Shown here piece after piece: positions 5,574 through 5,996 of a stretch of 5,996 nt of DNA (position 1 is the first letter of the stretch; the number at the start of each line of letters is the position of its first letter). A program made the translations under genes and the position numbers. The DNA lies in contig JAAZDA010000227.1 in the NCBI GenBank assembly GCA_012512995.1, positions 1-5,996 on the forward strand, written 5' to 3'. The notes beneath the pieces were generated by a model, which saw only the letters and a list, made by a program, of their open reading frames with translations, was not told the DNA's origin and ran no database searches. The DNA is from Clostridiales bacterium. GTDB taxonomy: Bacteria > Bacillota > Clostridia > Lachnospirales > Lachnospiraceae.

Positions 5574-5996
5574 TTACTTATTTAGATAGTTTTCTTCGTA
5601 GGAAGCCTGTACATCAGCTGCCATATCTTCAGGTGTCATATCGCCTGACATAACTGACTGGAGATCTGTGTTGCAAACGCTCCATACTGCAGGATCGATG
5701 TAAGAATCATAGATTTCGCAGGGAGTTGTATCAACATATGACCAGTTGTAGAAGTCCTGTGTGACCTGATCGAACTTTGAAAGGTCGACGTTATCAACTG
5801 TTGTAAGTCCGCTGAGTGCATAGTTTGAAGCAACATAGTTAGAGAACTCAGGTCCTGTTACATATTCAATGAAGTCGATGCAAGCTGCAAGTTTGTCAGG
5901 ATCATCAGCAACCTTGGAATTGATAGCCATGCCATAGCCAAGACCGATGTTCTGTCCGTTTGCATCTTCTGTTGCATCTGCAGGCTGAGGGAGAAC
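5574..5996 (-). CDS. Extracellular solute-binding protein of the sugar ABC importer (C-terminal 140 residues)
   Basis: The reading frame is open from the window edge to TAA at 5576-5574, so only the C-terminal part is seen; the lipoprotein signal and N-lobe lie outside. The fragment has [19 protein letters not shown] (17-35) followed by [20 protein letters not shown] (37-56). This is the usual pattern in family 1 solute-binding proteins, where a 'GMAI' strand precedes the 'A..FI.Y..GPE' helix. An aromatic-rich stretch ([20 protein letters not shown], 82-101) and a final helical region [20 protein letters not shown] (110-129) complete it. The acidic composition fits a secreted protein. Position directly upstream of two CUT1 permeases supports a carbohydrate-binding role; the ligand is unknown. 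The internal ATG at 5930 is not the start, because the same frame continues upstream with family-like sequence. Confidence 0.92.
   Translation of the reverse strand, partial: VLPQPADATEDANGQNIGLGYGMAINSKVADDPDKLAACIDFIEYVTGPEFSNYVASNYALSGLTTVDNVDLSKFDQVTQDFYNWSYVDTTPCEIYDSYIDPAVWSVCNTDLQSVMSGDMTPEDMAADVQASYEENYLNK

Overview
The window reads as ordinary core and accessory chromosome of a low-to-medium GC Firmicute. A member of Clostridia, probably Lachnospiraceae, is most likely. The pointers are a DUF4364 protein (a family I know mainly from Clostridia), a clostridial-style RarA start (MDLFEYA), strong AAGGGG-type ribosome binding sites and a sugar importer without its own ATPase. This placement is inference from protein style; no marker gene such as 16S rRNA is present. 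Every supported gene lies on the minus strand, so transcription runs from high to low coordinates.

First unit (5996 to about 3509): the C-terminal end of an extracellular solute-binding protein, an intercistronic hairpin with a T-run, two CUT1-type sugar ABC permeases whose stop and start codons abut (TAAATG), a 79-nt untranslated tail and a clean Rho-independent terminator. Together these form a carbohydrate importer: the binding protein captures sugar outside the cell and the two permeases form the channel. No ATP-binding subunit is encoded before the terminator, so a shared MsmX/MsmK-type ATPase elsewhere, or one upstream of the window, is implied.

Second unit (about 3505 to 1 and beyond): an extended -10 promoter (TGGTATAAT) starts immediately after the terminator T-run. 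It is followed by rarA (AAA+ replication-recombination ATPase), a short-form malic enzyme, a DUF4364 winged-helix protein and the beginning of a YitT-family membrane protein. The gaps are 38, 14 and 1 nt and no terminator is visible between the genes, so one transcript is likely. The DUF4364 gene most likely starts at a TTG codon at 839, served by a ribosome binding site that overlaps the malic enzyme stop codon.

No gene-free stretch exceeds 300 bases; the longest is the 151-nt gap at 5423-5573. I found no CRISPR array, tRNA, rRNA, insertion sequence or phage gene. I also found no convincing undescribed system. The points worth a second look are regulatory architecture (nested terminator and promoter, hairpin between binding protein and permeases, odd rarA leader) and the unexplained grouping of RarA, malic enzyme, DUF4364 and YitT.
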